From: VAZQ01 sp963739175
GTDB lineage: Bacteria > Pseudomonadota > Alphaproteobacteria > Rhizobiales > Xanthobacteraceae
Direction of reading: 5' to 3'
DNA: 64,000 nt
Assembly: GCA_963739175.1 (NCBI GenBank)
Contig: CAVTZH010000009.1
Span: 1,364,001-1,428,000 of the forward strand
The notes beneath the pieces were generated by a model. It was not told the origin of the DNA and did not search any database. It saw only the letters and a program-made list of their open reading frames with translations. The position numbers and the translations under genes are program-made. Shown here piece by piece: positions 1 through 8,083 of this stretch (positions are counted from its first letter, which is position 1; each line of letters begins with the position of its first letter).

Positions 1-265
1 CGTGTTTATCGCGTTTCCACCCGGACGCTTCGTCGCGGTGGCAGTAGTTGCGCAGGAACTGCGCGAGCTTGGCCTGGTAGGCGTCAAGCGGCAGGGCGCG
101 CGGGTTGCGCACGGTCTGTGTGAGCTCGGCGCACAGCGTCCGGTCGGTCGGGGGCAGCGGCTTGGCGCGCTCCGCCGTGCAAACCGTCGACGCGACGCCA
201 ATGCCGCACGAGAGGAGCATGAAGGCGAGGGCGCCTCCGACGCGAATCGAACCGACGACCTGCAC
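1..265 (-). CDS. Small exported protein of unknown function (3' end outside window)
   Basis: A minus-strand reading frame runs off the left edge, leaving 88 visible codons. The chosen start is a GTG at 265 with GGAGGG seven bases upstream. An in-frame ATG lies 15 codons further in. The N-terminus has a basic start (SIRVGG), a hydrophobic core (ALAFMLLSCGIGVAS) and a small-residue cleavage region, so it looks like a Sec signal peptide. The mature part contains three cysteines (STVC, TLC, NYC) and a segment LDAYQAKLAQFLRNYC. I do not recognise the family. A secreted or periplasmic location is inferred only from the signal peptide. Reading frames on the other strand here are shadows. Confidence 0.55.
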   Translation of the reverse strand, partial: MQVVGSIRVGGALAFMLLSCGIGVASTVCTAERAKPLPPTDRTLCAELTQTVRNPRALPLDAYQAKLAQFLRNYCHRDEASGWKRDKH

Positions 266-427
266 CCCGTGTCCCTCCAGAACCTCCCACGAAAAATAAG
301 AGTCGTTCCGGGGGCGGGTCAACTAAGGCAACTTCGGCAGCGATACGCAATTGTGGCGGATAGATATATGAGGATTGCGGCAACCATACCCATGCCGCCG
401 GCGGAATAGCTGTGTACATTGCGTTCT

Positions 428-712
428 ATGATCCGCCCGATCGCCACCGAGCTGGCGCTGTTTCTCACCCCGTTCGCGCTCTACGCGCTGTTCCTGTGGG
501 TGACCAAGCGCGGCGGCGTGCTCGACCTCACCAATTGGCCGATGACGCACGTCCTTTACCTGTTGGTTGCCTCCTTCATGATGGTGATTGCAGGCTTCTT
601 CACGCTGGCGCAGTGGGATGGCGTGCCGGCGGGCTCGACTTACACCCCGGCGCATATCGAAGACGGCAAGCTGGTGCCGGGAGAGACCAAGCCACGCCAG
701 ATCAAGAAGTGA
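428..712 (+). CDS. DUF6111-like small membrane protein
   Basis: This 94-residue protein has two hydrophobic segments (about residues 9-26 and 43-62) separated by a short polar stretch, then a soluble tail ending PRQIKK. It resembles the DUF6111 family often found just upstream of cca in Bradyrhizobium relatives; its function is unknown. A TTG three codons upstream is also open, but the ATG at 428 fits the hydrophobic N-terminus better. The gene sits directly before a shortened copy of its own 3' half and then cca, all on the same strand with gaps of 14-15 bases, so the three are probably co-transcribed. Confidence 0.7.
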   Translation: MIRPIATELALFLTPFALYALFLWVTKRGGVLDLTNWPMTHVLYLLVASFMMVIAGFFTLAQWDGVPAGSTYTPAHIEDGKLVPGETKPRQIKK

Positions 713-948
713 CTCCGGAGCCCCGCATGACCTCGTCCTCCCGCATCCAGCTTTACCTCTTGGTCGCCTCCTTCATGGTGGTGATCGCTGGCTTCTTCAT
801 GCTGGCGCAATGGGGTGGCGCGCCACCGGGCTCGACCTACATTCCGGCGCATATCGAGGACGGCAAGCTGGTGCCGGGAGAGACCAAGCCGCGCCAGATC
901 AAGAAGTGAGTCCGGAGCCGCCGCATGAGCTCGTCCCGCCCCACCCAG
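554..948 (+). repeat. Tandem direct duplication of about 197 bp
   Basis: Bases 554-750 and 751-948 are two diverged copies of one unit. Each starts at CTTTACC, contains the last 50 or so codons of the DUF6111 gene, its stop codon, the short spacer TCCGGAGCC..CCGC, and an ATG followed by about 21 bases equivalent to the first codons of cca. The stop codons are exactly 197 bases apart. The copies differ mainly at third codon positions, so the event is old and both copies have stayed coding. Confidence 0.85.
727..909 (+). CDS. Chimeric mini-protein: cca start fused to the DUF6111 C-terminal half
   Basis: This 60-residue reading frame starts at the ATG that occupies the place of the cca start in the first repeat unit (MTSSSR, compare MSSSR in cca). 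It runs into a near-identical copy of the last 52 residues of the DUF6111 protein (LYLLVASFM to PRQIKK). It keeps one transmembrane segment and the whole conserved tail. The tail differs from its parent by only a few residues, whereas many third positions have changed, which suggests the protein is maintained. The reading frame is clear; expression is inferred. Confidence 0.6.
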   Translation: MTSSSRIQLYLLVASFMVVIAGFFMLAQWGGAPPGSTYIPAHIEDGKLVPGETKPRQIKK

Positions 949-2184
949 ATCGGTCCTGAGCGGGCGCTCTGGCTGCGCGAAGGCCCGCTGCCGCGGCTGC
1001 TCGAGGTGCTCGATCGCGACGGCGAGGAAGCGCGCGTGGTCGGCGGCGCCGTGCGCAACGCCTTGCTCGGCGAGCCGGTCGGCGAGATCGACGTCGCCAC
1101 CACGGCGGTGCCGGACGAGGTGATGCGCCGCGCCGCCGCCGCGGGCTTCAAGCCGGTTCCGACCGGCCTCGATCATGGCACGATCACCGTCGTGATCGAC
1201 GGCACGCCGTTCGAGGTAACGACCCTGCGCGAGGACGTCGAGACCTTCGGGCGTCATGCGCGGGTCGCGTTCGGTCGCGACTGGCAGCGGGACGCCGGGC
1301 GGCGCGATTTCACGATGAACGCGCTGTACGCCACCCGCGACGGTACGGTCCACGACCATGTCGGCGGGCTCGACGATCTCAAGGAACGGCGCGTGCGCTT
1401 CATCGGCGATCCGGCGCGGCGGATCGAGGAGGACTATCTGCGCATCCTGCGCTTCTTCCGTTTCCACGCCTCCTATGGCGACGGCGGACATCCCGATCCG
1501 GCCGGACTGTCGGCCTGCATCGCGGGGCGCGGCGGGCTCGAGACGCTGTCGCGCGAGCGCGTGCGCGCGGAAATGCTCAAGCTGTTGGCTGCGACCCATG
1601 TGGTGCCGGCGCTGGTGAGCATGAGCGAGGCGGGACTGCTGGTGGCGGTGCTGGGCGGTGTGCCGCTGCTCGCGAGCTTTGCCAACATGACCAAGCTCGA
1701 GCGCGAACTGGCACTGACGCCCGATCCGGTGCGGCGGCTGGGTGCGCTCGGCGTCAGCACGACCGAGGACGCGGAACGGCTGCGCGAGCGGCTGCGCCTC
1801 GCCAACGCCGAATACGACCGGCTTGCATCGATGGCGGACGGCTGGTGGCACATTTCCGCGGCGACCGGCATGCACGATGCGCGCGTGCTGGTCTATCGGC
1901 TCGGGCCGGAAAAATTTCTCGACCGCGTGTTGCTTGCCTGGTCGCGGGCGTGGAACGAGAGCGTTGCCGATGAGCGCTGGCACGACATCGTGCTGCTGCC
2001 CGAGCGGTGGACGGCGCCGGTCTTCCCGCTCAAGGCCGCCGACTTCATCGCGCGCGGCGTGGCGAAAGGTCCGGCGCTCGGCACGGCCCTGCGCGCCGCC
2101 GAGGAGGCCTGGATCGCTTTAGATTTTCCGATGGACGCGGCAGTGCTTGCCAAGATCGCGGAGGCGGCGGCGCCGCCGGCGTGA
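925..2184 (+). CDS. cca: CCA tRNA nucleotidyltransferase
   Basis: This enzyme adds or repairs the CCA end of tRNAs using CTP and ATP. The 419-residue class II nucleotidyltransferase shows GGAVRNALLG at 40-49, the catalytic-metal segment GEIDVATTA at 53-61, the RRDFTMNAL motif near 128-136, and a head-to-neck region RRIEEDYLRILRFFRF. The first acidic residue of the usual DxD pair is Glu54 rather than Asp, a conservative change. Length matches alphaproteobacterial CCA enzymes. The start at 925 follows CCGGAGCCGCCGC, a plausible ribosome binding site. It lies immediately after the DUF6111 duplication. Confidence 0.92.
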   Translation: MSSSRPTQIGPERALWLREGPLPRLLEVLDRDGEEARVVGGAVRNALLGEPVGEIDVATTAVPDEVMRRAAAAGFKPVPTGLDHGTITVVIDGTPFEVTTLREDVETFGRHARVAFGRDWQRDAGRRDFTMNALYATRDGTVHDHVGGLDDLKERRVRFIGDPARRIEEDYLRILRFFRFHASYGDGGHPDPAGLSACIAGRGGLETLSRERVRAEMLKLLAATHVVPALVSMSEAGLLVAVLGGVPLLASFANMTKLERELALTPDPVRRLGALGVSTTEDAERLRERLRLANAEYDRLASMADGWWHISAATGMHDARVLVYRLGPEKFLDRVLLAWSRAWNESVADERWHDIVLLPERWTAPVFPLKAADFIARGVAKGPALGTALRAAEEAWIALDFPMDAAVLAKIAEAAAPPA

Positions 2185-2230
2185 ACGATTACAAAATTGC
2201 TCGGCGCTTTTCGCTGGCGGTCGCGATCGC

Positions 2231-3013
2231 TCAATAGCGCGCAACCAACGCCGGCGCGCCGAAGCGGTAATTGATGCCGAACTTCACCACATGCAGGTGC
2301 TGGTCGATTTTGGCCGTGATCGTAGCGGGCGGAAGCGGCGGCAGCGCCGCGAACGATATCGTCTTGTCGCCGAAATCCATGTAGTTGTATTCGAGCTTCG
2401 CCGACCAGTTCGATGCGATACCGTATTCAACGCCCGCGCCGACCATCCAGCCCCAGCGCGTCTTGTCACCTTCAAACAGCACCTGGCCGGGGTTGACGAC
2501 GATCGCACCTTGGACGATCTGAACCGTCGAGCCGATGGCATGTTCGTCGTGTGCAAAAGCGGCGCCGCCCTTCACATACCAGAGCCAGCGGTCGCGCGCG
2601 TAGCCGAGTCGGCCAGCGATGGTACCGAGCCACTTGACCTCGGTCGTAAAGAAGGCGTTGCCAAACTCGTGCCGGCCGTCGGCGTTGGACCAGCTCGCCT
2701 GCGCTTCGATGCCGTAAACCCAATCGCCGCTCTGCCAGTTGAAGCCCACCTGACCGCCCGCGATCAGCCCGCTCACATTGTGCGAACCGACGTCCGCCGG
2801 AGGATTGACCGTGGTGTCGGTCCAGTCCTTCTTGCCCCAGACGCCGCCGACATGCGCGCCGATATAGAAGCCGCTCCAATTGTAAACAGCGACGGGGACG
2901 ACGACCGGCGCCTTGACCGGCATGCGGGCCGGCAGGTCGGCTGCCGATGCGGAGCTAATCGCAAGTCCAAGAAACAGCGCTGACCTGCAAATCGAAGAAA
3001 TTGTGCCGCGCAT
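2231..3013 (-). CDS. Outer membrane beta-barrel protein (Omp25/Omp31 type)
   Basis: This 260-residue protein has a signal peptide (hydrophobic core ALFLGLAISSASAA), then the family start YNWSGFYIGAHVGG, alternating amphipathic strands, and the C-terminal LEYNYMDFGD..HLHVVKFGINYRF typical of the small eight-stranded barrels of Rhizobiales. It ends in tyrosine, so the terminal aromatic insertion signal is present. The ATG at 3013 has GGGGGA five bases upstream; a start eight codons earlier is open but gives a poorer signal peptide. Its likely role is structural surface protein; no ligand can be inferred. Confidence 0.85.
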   Translation of the reverse strand: MRGTISSICRSALFLGLAISSASAADLPARMPVKAPVVVPVAVYNWSGFYIGAHVGGVWGKKDWTDTTVNPPADVGSHNVSGLIAGGQVGFNWQSGDWVYGIEAQASWSNADGRHEFGNAFFTTEVKWLGTIAGRLGYARDRWLWYVKGGAAFAHDEHAIGSTVQIVQGAIVVNPGQVLFEGDKTRWGWMVGAGVEYGIASNWSAKLEYNYMDFGDKTISFAALPPLPPATITAKIDQHLHVVKFGINYRFGAPALVARY

Positions 3014-3169
3014 CGAATCCCCCAGTCCCGTTGCCACAGAGACAATCTAGCCGGGGGTGCGACCGTCCGAATACGCGCAATGAGGACAATTTCAAAATTG
3101 CCAGGCGGCTGTTGTGGTTTCGCAACACCGCCAGAAGATAAGTGATCTCAATGATACAGGCCTTGTCGC

Positions 3170-3601
3170 TTACGCCGCGCGGCTGTCGGCGGCTTCGATC
3201 GCGCCGGTCTGCATGGTGCCGGCGAGGATGCCATAGACCTTGGCCCAGGCGGAGCGGACCTCCGGCGTGAACGCATCGCCGAGACCGCGCTCGAGCGTCC
3301 ACATCAGCGCCTCGCCGACGATCCCATAGTGGGCAACGGTGACGCCGTAGCCGGCGTGGCGGGCGCCCAGCGCCTTGACGTGCGGCACCAGCGTCTTGAG
3401 GTCGTGCAGGCCGCCGACCGCCGCGGCGATCATCGCCATCAGCTTCGACTTCTGCTCCTTGAGGTCCTTCGGAAACATCATCCGCAGCTGCGGAGAGATC
3501 TCGAACAGCCGGTTGTAGAACAGGTCGGCAGCGGCGTCCTTGATCGGCAGGACCTTCGCAAAGCTCGCGCGCACAAGCGCAATATCGTTGGCGGTCAACA
3601 T
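3170..3601 (-). CDS. Single-domain globin (Vitreoscilla haemoglobin type)
   Basis: This is a 143-residue haem globin without reductase domain. It aligns by eye with bacterial single-domain haemoglobins: distal Gln50 in KEQKSKLMAMI, proximal His82 in GARHAGYGV, the AHYGIVGEAL segment with Tyr92, and the C-terminal SAWAKVYGILAG. Such proteins bind O2 or NO. AGAGG lies seven bases before the ATG. The gene is followed, on the same strand, by the outer membrane protein after about 155 bases. Its role in NO or oxygen handling is inferred from the family. Confidence 0.85.
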   Translation of the reverse strand: MLTANDIALVRASFAKVLPIKDAAADLFYNRLFEISPQLRMMFPKDLKEQKSKLMAMIAAAVGGLHDLKTLVPHVKALGARHAGYGVTVAHYGIVGEALMWTLERGLGDAFTPEVRSAWAKVYGILAGTMQTGAIEAADSRAA

Positions 3602-3721
3602 CTGAAAACCTCTGGATGAATTTGTTGCGTTCGCGGTTAGTTGCGCGGCGGCACAATTTGGTTCAACGCAAAATTGTTAATGCCGGTTAGGAAACGCGCG
3701 GCGGAGGCGCGGAAATCGCCG

Positions 3722-4858
3722 CTAATTCGAGGCCATACTACTTTCGTCGACACTCATGGCATTGCCGCGCCAGACGAAACCGGCCTCGCGCCAGCCTTCG
3801 AACCACAGCACCGGCAACAACAGGTCGCGCAGCATCGCGTGCAGCGGGTAGAGCAGGGGGAGGTGCCAGCCGGCGGCCGCCGCCAGCAACATCTCAGCGC
3901 CGTACCAGACGCCGAGCAGGAGCGCGCAGGCGGCGATGACCGAATAACCCGTGGCGGCCGCGATGAAGACGACCGCGAGGAGCGGCAGCACGGCGCCGGA
4001 GGCGGCTTCGAGACAATAGAAGGCGCGGAAGCTGTCGCGCCGCAGCCGCGCCCAGCGCACCTGCCGGTCCCAGACGTCGCCGCGCTTGCGCTCGCCGAGC
4101 GGTTGCTGGAACGGCGCATCGACCAGCCGTACCCGCTTCCCGCTGGCGCGCATGATCTTGGTCGACGCCGCGTCTTCGGCGGCTTCGGCGGCGAGCGCGC
4201 GCAAGCCGCCTGCGGCCTCGATATCGCTGCGGCGATAGAACAGCGTCTTGCCCTGCGCGAAGCCGAGCCCGATCGTGTCGGCCGTGTACTGCCAGCGCGC
4301 TTGGTAGGTGTTCAGAAAGACGCATTCCATCTGCGCCCAGAATCCCAGCGGATGGCTGCCGACCGGCGGCGCGGACACCATGCCGGTGTCGTCCCTGAAG
4401 GTTGCAAGCAGCCGCTGCAGGTAGTCGCGTGGCATCAGCACGTTGCTGTCGGCCATCACGACCCGATCGTTGGCGGCGGCGCGCCAGCCCTTCAGCACAT
4501 TGTTGAGCTTGGGATTGGCGCTGATGCGCTCGTCGCCGACGAGGAGCTTGGCCGGGATCTGCGGGTGCTCGGCGATCAGGCTCTGCACCAGACCGACGAC
4601 CGGATCACGCACCGACGCTGCGCAGAACAGGATCTCGTAGCGCGGATAGTCGAGCACGAAAGTCGACCGCAGCGTCGCTTCCACGAAATTGTCGATGCCG
4701 CAGACCGGACGGATGATCGTGATCGGCGGCGCATCGTCCGGCGGCGGAAGTTGGCGGGCGGGTGTCCGGCAACGGATGATGGCGATGGCGATACTGCCGA
4801 GCTGGACGGCGAGGGTGAGCCCGCAGAAGGCGGCTGCGGCCCAGATTGCGACTGTCAT
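3722..4858 (-). CDS. GT21-family glycosyltransferase (ceramide glucosyltransferase-like)
   Basis: This membrane glycosyltransferase of about 378 residues has an N-terminal membrane anchor (residues 3-27), a GT2-fold domain beginning ITIIRPVCGIDN (47-57), the acidic motif MADSN with Asp137, EDA at 228-230, and the signature RQVRW at 265-269. These are followed by C-terminal hydrophobic segments. This D, D, D, (Q/R)xxRW arrangement is that of GT21 ceramide glucosyltransferases and HpnI-like relatives. The acceptor could be ceramide, a hopanoid or another lipid. The reading frame is open to 4966, but the start at 4858 puts the membrane anchor first. It is divergent from the LpxH-like gene. Confidence 0.75.
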   Translation of the reverse strand: MTVAIWAAAAFCGLTLAVQLGSIAIAIIRCRTPARQLPPPDDAPPITIIRPVCGIDNFVEATLRSTFVLDYPRYEILFCAASVRDPVVGLVQSLIAEHPQIPAKLLVGDERISANPKLNNVLKGWRAAANDRVVMADSNVLMPRDYLQRLLATFRDDTGMVSAPPVGSHPLGFWAQMECVFLNTYQARWQYTADTIGLGFAQGKTLFYRRSDIEAAGGLRALAAEAAEDAASTKIMRASGKRVRLVDAPFQQPLGERKRGDVWDRQVRWARLRRDSFRAFYCLEAASGAVLPLLAVVFIAAATGYSVIAACALLLGVWYGAEMLLAAAAGWHLPLLYPLHAMLRDLLLPVLWFEGWREAGFVWRGNAMSVDESSMASN

Positions 4859-4994
4859 CCCCAATCGGTAACGCCAATCGATGACGCGCCCATGACGGCG
4901 GCTGACGCAAGCCATTGAATCGATTGTCATAAAACCGCAAGACAAAGCTGGCATTGGAACGCGCATGGGGATGAACGAACGAACGTGAGTCGAC

Positions 4995-5798
4995 GTGAGG
5001 GCAGCAATCGATAACCGCCGGTTTCGCTCGCTATTTATCTCCGACGTGCATCTTGGCGCCCGCGGCAGCCAGGCCGAAAAGCTCCTCGATTTCCTGCGCT
5101 GTCATGAAGCCGACACCATTTACCTTGTCGGCGATATCGTCGACGGCTGGGCCCTGCGCTCGGGCTGGTTCTGGCCGCAGTCCCACAACGATGTCGTGCA
5201 GAAGCTCCTGCGCCAGGCGCGCAAGGGCGTGCGTATCGTCTACGTCCCCGGTAACCATGACGAGTTCCTGCGCGACTACTACGGCACCCATTTCGGCGGC
5301 ATCGAGGTGTCGGAGACCGCCGTCCATGTGGGCGCCGACGGTCGCCGCTATCTCGTGATCCACGGCGACTACTTCGACCTGGTGGTGACGCAGGCGCGCT
5401 GGCTCGCGCTGCTCGGCGGCAAGGCCTACGACTGGGCCATCGTCGCCAACCGGGTGTTCAACGGGCTGCGGCGCCGGCTTGGCTTTCCTTATTGGTCGCT
5501 GTCGCAGTGGATGAAGCTGAAGGTCAAGAACGCCGTCAACTACATCGGCGATTTCGAGAAGGCCCTGGTTGCCGAAGCCCAGCGCCACGAGGTGCAGGGC
5601 GTCATTTGCGGCCACATCCACCATGCCGCAATCCACGAGGAATTCGGCGTCCGCTATCTCAATTGCGGCGACTGGGTCGAAAGCTGCACCGCCATCGCCG
5701 AACACCACGACGGCCGCTTCGAAATCCTGACCTGGACCGACGGCCAGCGCGACGCGCTAGTACCGGCAGCTACGTCGCTCAATCGGCGCGCGGCCTGA
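4995..5798 (+). CDS. LpxH-like calcineurin-type metallophosphatase
   Basis: This 267-residue protein shows the dinuclear-metal motifs of metallophosphatases in order: SDVHLG (16-21), GDIVDGW (46-52), GNHDE (86-90), HGDYFD (near 123) and GHIHHA (near 206). The pattern and length match the UDP-2,3-diacylglucosamine pyrophosphatase (LpxH/YbbF) family. In this genus-level context such copies often act on lipid-linked substrates other than the main lipid A precursor. The start is a GTG at 4995 with no strong Shine-Dalgarno sequence. Its neighbour across the divergent promoter is a lipid glycosyltransferase, which fits an envelope-lipid role. Confidence 0.8.
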   Translation: MRAAIDNRRFRSLFISDVHLGARGSQAEKLLDFLRCHEADTIYLVGDIVDGWALRSGWFWPQSHNDVVQKLLRQARKGVRIVYVPGNHDEFLRDYYGTHFGGIEVSETAVHVGADGRRYLVIHGDYFDLVVTQARWLALLGGKAYDWAIVANRVFNGLRRRLGFPYWSLSQWMKLKVKNAVNYIGDFEKALVAEAQRHEVQGVICGHIHHAAIHEEFGVRYLNCGDWVESCTAIAEHHDGRFEILTWTDGQRDALVPAATSLNRRAA

Positions 5799-5945
5799 CG
5801 TCTCAATGCCAATCAGAAGAGGTGCCGAAATAGAGTCGGTAAAAGCGTCCCGATCCCGTAGACACCGCAGGGCGCGGCTCGTTAGCATTCCCTTGCCCGG
5901 CGGTGAAAGGATATCCGAACCGCCAAGCTCACTGAGGAGGAAACC

Positions 5946-6203
5946 ATGATCCGCATCATCACCGCCGTTGTGGCGACGGTTGCAATCGCATCACTCGCCG
6001 CCGTCGGCCCCTCTTTCGCCCAGTCGTGTAAGGAGAACGCGGCCAAGCAGAAACTGGCGGGCGCCGCGCTGAAGAGCTTCATGACCAAATGCGAACGTGA
6101 AGCGCACGAAGCGTGCGACACCAAGGCGGGCGCGCAAAAGCTCGCCGGTGCGGCCAAGAACAGCTTCACCAAGAAGTGCGTCACCGACTCGGTCGGTGGC
6201 TAG
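5946..6203 (+). CDS. PsiF-repeat exported protein
   Basis: This 85-residue protein has a clear signal peptide (cleavage after PSFAQ) and two copies of the PsiF motif, C-x7-KLAGAA-x2-F-x3-C: one from SCKENAAK to MTKC and one from CDTKAGAQ to TKKC. Each repeat is bracketed by cysteines and so could form disulfides in the periplasm. PsiF is named for phosphate-starvation induction in E. coli; its function is unknown. TGAGGAGGAAACC lies just upstream of the ATG and gives a strong ribosome binding site. A terminator follows 20 bases after the stop. Confidence 0.85.
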   Translation: MIRIITAVVATVAIASLAAVGPSFAQSCKENAAKQKLAGAALKSFMTKCEREAHEACDTKAGAQKLAGAAKNSFTKKCVTDSVGG

Positions 6204-6223
6204 CAAGCTGGTTTGATACTGTC

Positions 6224-6256
6224 AGGCGGCCGGTCTTGCCGGCCGCCTTTGCTTTT
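6224..6256 (+). terminator. Rho-independent terminator after the PsiF-like gene
   Basis: A perfect 10-bp stem, AGGCGGCCGG (6224-6233) with CCGGCCGCCT (6239-6248), has a 5-base loop and is followed by TTGCTTTT. It lies between the convergent PsiF-like and DUF1194 genes. Confidence 0.8.
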
Positions 6257-6260
6257 GGGG

Positions 6261-7025
6261 TTATCGCTTGCCGGGGCCGGCGGCGACCTTGCGGTGGTCG
6301 CGCGGAGCGAGATCGGCGATCTCGAGGATGAGCTTCATCAGGATCGCTTCTGCGAACGTCTCGAAGCTCTTGGCGGCAATCATGAAAGCGCCGGGGCCGC
6401 CGATCACGTAGTCCTTGAAGTACTGGTCGAGCTGCGGCTCGAAGGCGAGGATCGGCAGGCCGTTGATGACGATGCCGGCATCGACCGCCTCGTCGCGCGC
6501 CTGCGTCACCGAGCGCCCGCGGTTGTTGGAGCCGTCGCCGGACACGTCGATGACGCGGCGCTCGGCCTTGAACGGTGCCTGCGGGAACAGCGTCACGGCA
6601 TTGTCGATCGCGCCCGAGATCGAGGTGCCGCCGCCATACATCATGCGCGGCGCCGATTCGATGGCGCCGGCAAACCCCTTCATCGCCGTCTCGTCCTTGA
6701 GCACGGTCCAGGGCACCACCTGCGACTGCAGGAACGGGCCCGACCACTGCATCATGGTCACCGCGATCGACTGGTTGCGCCCGGCCAGGATGGCGCTCAG
6801 CACGCGCTTGTTCTGGAACGCGGCCACATAGCCCATCTTCTGAAGCTCGAAGCGCTGCGCGTTGACGCTGCCGGAGACGTCGACCGCGAGCACCAGTTGC
6901 AGGTCGACCGCGGTCTGGGCGTTCGCGCCGTCGCGCGGCATCGATGCCAGCAACAATAGCGCTGCCGCAAAGCCAATCCCGGGTCGCGTCAAGACCGATC
7001 GGGGCCGCCAAAAAGTCATGCGCAT
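6261..7025 (-). CDS. DUF1194 protein, vWA-like, exported
   Basis: This 254-residue protein has a signal peptide ending near GANAQ and then a von Willebrand A-like fold. The MIDAS-type metal motif DVSGS is at 48-52, and later come VIDVSGDGSNN and the DUF1194 hallmark INGLPIL..YFKDYVIGGPGAF. DUF1194 proteins are secreted or periplasmic and of unknown function, presumably binding a partner through the metal site. AGGGG is placed about eight bases before the ATG at 7025. A second DUF1194 protein lies at 53274-54095. Confidence 0.85.
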   Translation of the reverse strand: MRMTFWRPRSVLTRPGIGFAAALLLLASMPRDGANAQTAVDLQLVLAVDVSGSVNAQRFELQKMGYVAAFQNKRVLSAILAGRNQSIAVTMMQWSGPFLQSQVVPWTVLKDETAMKGFAGAIESAPRMMYGGGTSISGAIDNAVTLFPQAPFKAERRVIDVSGDGSNNRGRSVTQARDEAVDAGIVINGLPILAFEPQLDQYFKDYVIGGPGAFMIAAKSFETFAEAILMKLILEIADLAPRDHRKVAAGPGKR

Positions 7026-7112
7026 CGGAATGCCCCTCCGTGGCGTATCGACCCGGCAGCATAGCCGTTCCGATCGCGACTCGCACCGGGGGCCTGGAGG
7101 GGCTACATTGAT

Positions 7113-7156
7113 GCATGATCCCGAAAAGTGGGACCGGTTTTCGGACAAGATCATGC
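7113..7156. repeat. Intergenic palindrome, Rhizobiales type
   Basis: A 44-bp imperfect palindrome has outer arms GCATGATC (7113-7120) and GATCATGC (7149-7156) and inner arms CCGAAAA and TTTTCGG. I recognise this as a dispersed intergenic element of Bradyrhizobium-like genomes. It lies upstream of both divergent neighbours. Confidence 0.75.
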
Positions 7157-7190
7157 ACAAGTAAGTAAAGCGTAACGGCAGAGGCTGCCT

Positions 7191-7439
7191 ATGAACCCGA
7201 TGCGACGACCAGCCGATCTTGCCCGTAGCACCGCCCGGCAGTTCGCCGAGAGCAAGACCACGCGCGACGCCTTCCGGCGCGATACTTTCGCGCTGCCGCG
7301 GGCGCAGGCACGCGAAAAGGCGAAGGAGCTGTTCCAGCGCTTCCCCAAGGCGGCTTACCAGACCGAGATCGAGAGCTGGCGCGAGCTCCCCGGCGACTGC
7401 ATCGAGTTCACCATGCGGCGCTTGCCCTCGGCGGACTGA
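7191..7439 (+). CDS. Small conserved hypothetical protein
   Basis: This 82-residue, strongly charged, soluble protein has no signal peptide or membrane segment. It is rich in Arg, Lys and Glu in its middle (ARSTARQFAESKTTRDAFRRD, then REKAKELFQRFPKAAYQTEIESW). It ends CIEFTMRRLPSAD. I do not recognise a domain; the helical, charged middle suggests a small nucleic-acid- or protein-binding protein, but that is a guess. The next gene follows after about 95 bases. Confidence 0.55.
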   Translation: MNPMRRPADLARSTARQFAESKTTRDAFRRDTFALPRAQAREKAKELFQRFPKAAYQTEIESWRELPGDCIEFTMRRLPSAD

Positions 7440-7534
7440 GCCTTCCCGTGTTTTATTGTGAATATCTGCGAAAGGGCGTGACCAAGCGCCGTGCTAGTCC
7501 GTACTAGCGATTGGAAATGGTGGGAGCCTCATCG

Positions 7535-8041
7535 ATGCGCAGGTTCTTGCGCGATATCGTCGTGTTCTTTTTCGGCGGCCTGCTCGGGACGGCGTTCGGC
7601 GTCGCGCTCGGCTTCTTCGTCTTCCCCTACGTCTTCCCGCCGCCGCCCGCGACCGAGACGCTGACCGAGGCCGACCGCTCGCGGCTCGTCGCCACCGGCA
7701 CCTTCATCCACGCCAATCCCTCCGATCCGGTCCACTACGGCAGGGGCAAGGTCAGCGTTTATGAGCGCACGGTCTTCCTGGAGCCGGATTTCGAGGTCGG
7801 GCCGGGACCGGCGTTCCACGTCTACCTGGTTCCGAAGGCGTCGATCCGCTCGTCGTCCGACATGAAGGATGTGATGTTCGTCGATCTCGGACGGCTGCGC
7901 TCGTTCAAGGGCAGCCAGCGCTACGCCATTCCGTCCGGTGTCGACCTCGCGAAATACCCGAGCGTCATCATCTGGTGCGAGCGCTTCGGCGTGCTGATCT
8001 CGCCGGCGGATCTGAAGACGGCGCAGGCGGCGAAGTCGTAG
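7535..8041 (+). CDS. DM13-domain membrane-anchored protein
   Basis: This 168-residue protein has one N-terminal membrane segment (about residues 8-29, FFFGGLLGTAFGVALGFF) followed by a DM13 domain: GTFIHANPSDPVHYGRGKVSVYE, FHVYLVPKA, DLGRLRSFKGSQRYAIPSG, and a single late cysteine in VIIWCERFGVLIS. DM13 domains are thought to take part in redox or electron transfer through this cysteine. The ATG at 7535 has GGGAG eight bases upstream and is preferred over a TTG eight codons earlier. It probably faces the periplasm. The TauE-type gene follows after 42 bases. Confidence 0.8.
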   Translation: MRRFLRDIVVFFFGGLLGTAFGVALGFFVFPYVFPPPPATETLTEADRSRLVATGTFIHANPSDPVHYGRGKVSVYERTVFLEPDFEVGPGPAFHVYLVPKASIRSSSDMKDVMFVDLGRLRSFKGSQRYAIPSGVDLAKYPSVIIWCERFGVLISPADLKTAQAAKS

Positions 8042-8083
8042 CCGGGATTTGCACAATTCGTTCTGGCCGGGCATGACGGTGGC

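Noticed and set aside
640..1983. Minus-strand frame of 447 codons
   Set aside because: It is antisense to cca, which has the complete nucleotidyltransferase motifs, and to the duplicated DUF6111 region.
3641..4918. Plus-strand frame of 425 codons
   Set aside because: It is antisense to the GT21 glycosyltransferase and shows no recognisable domain.
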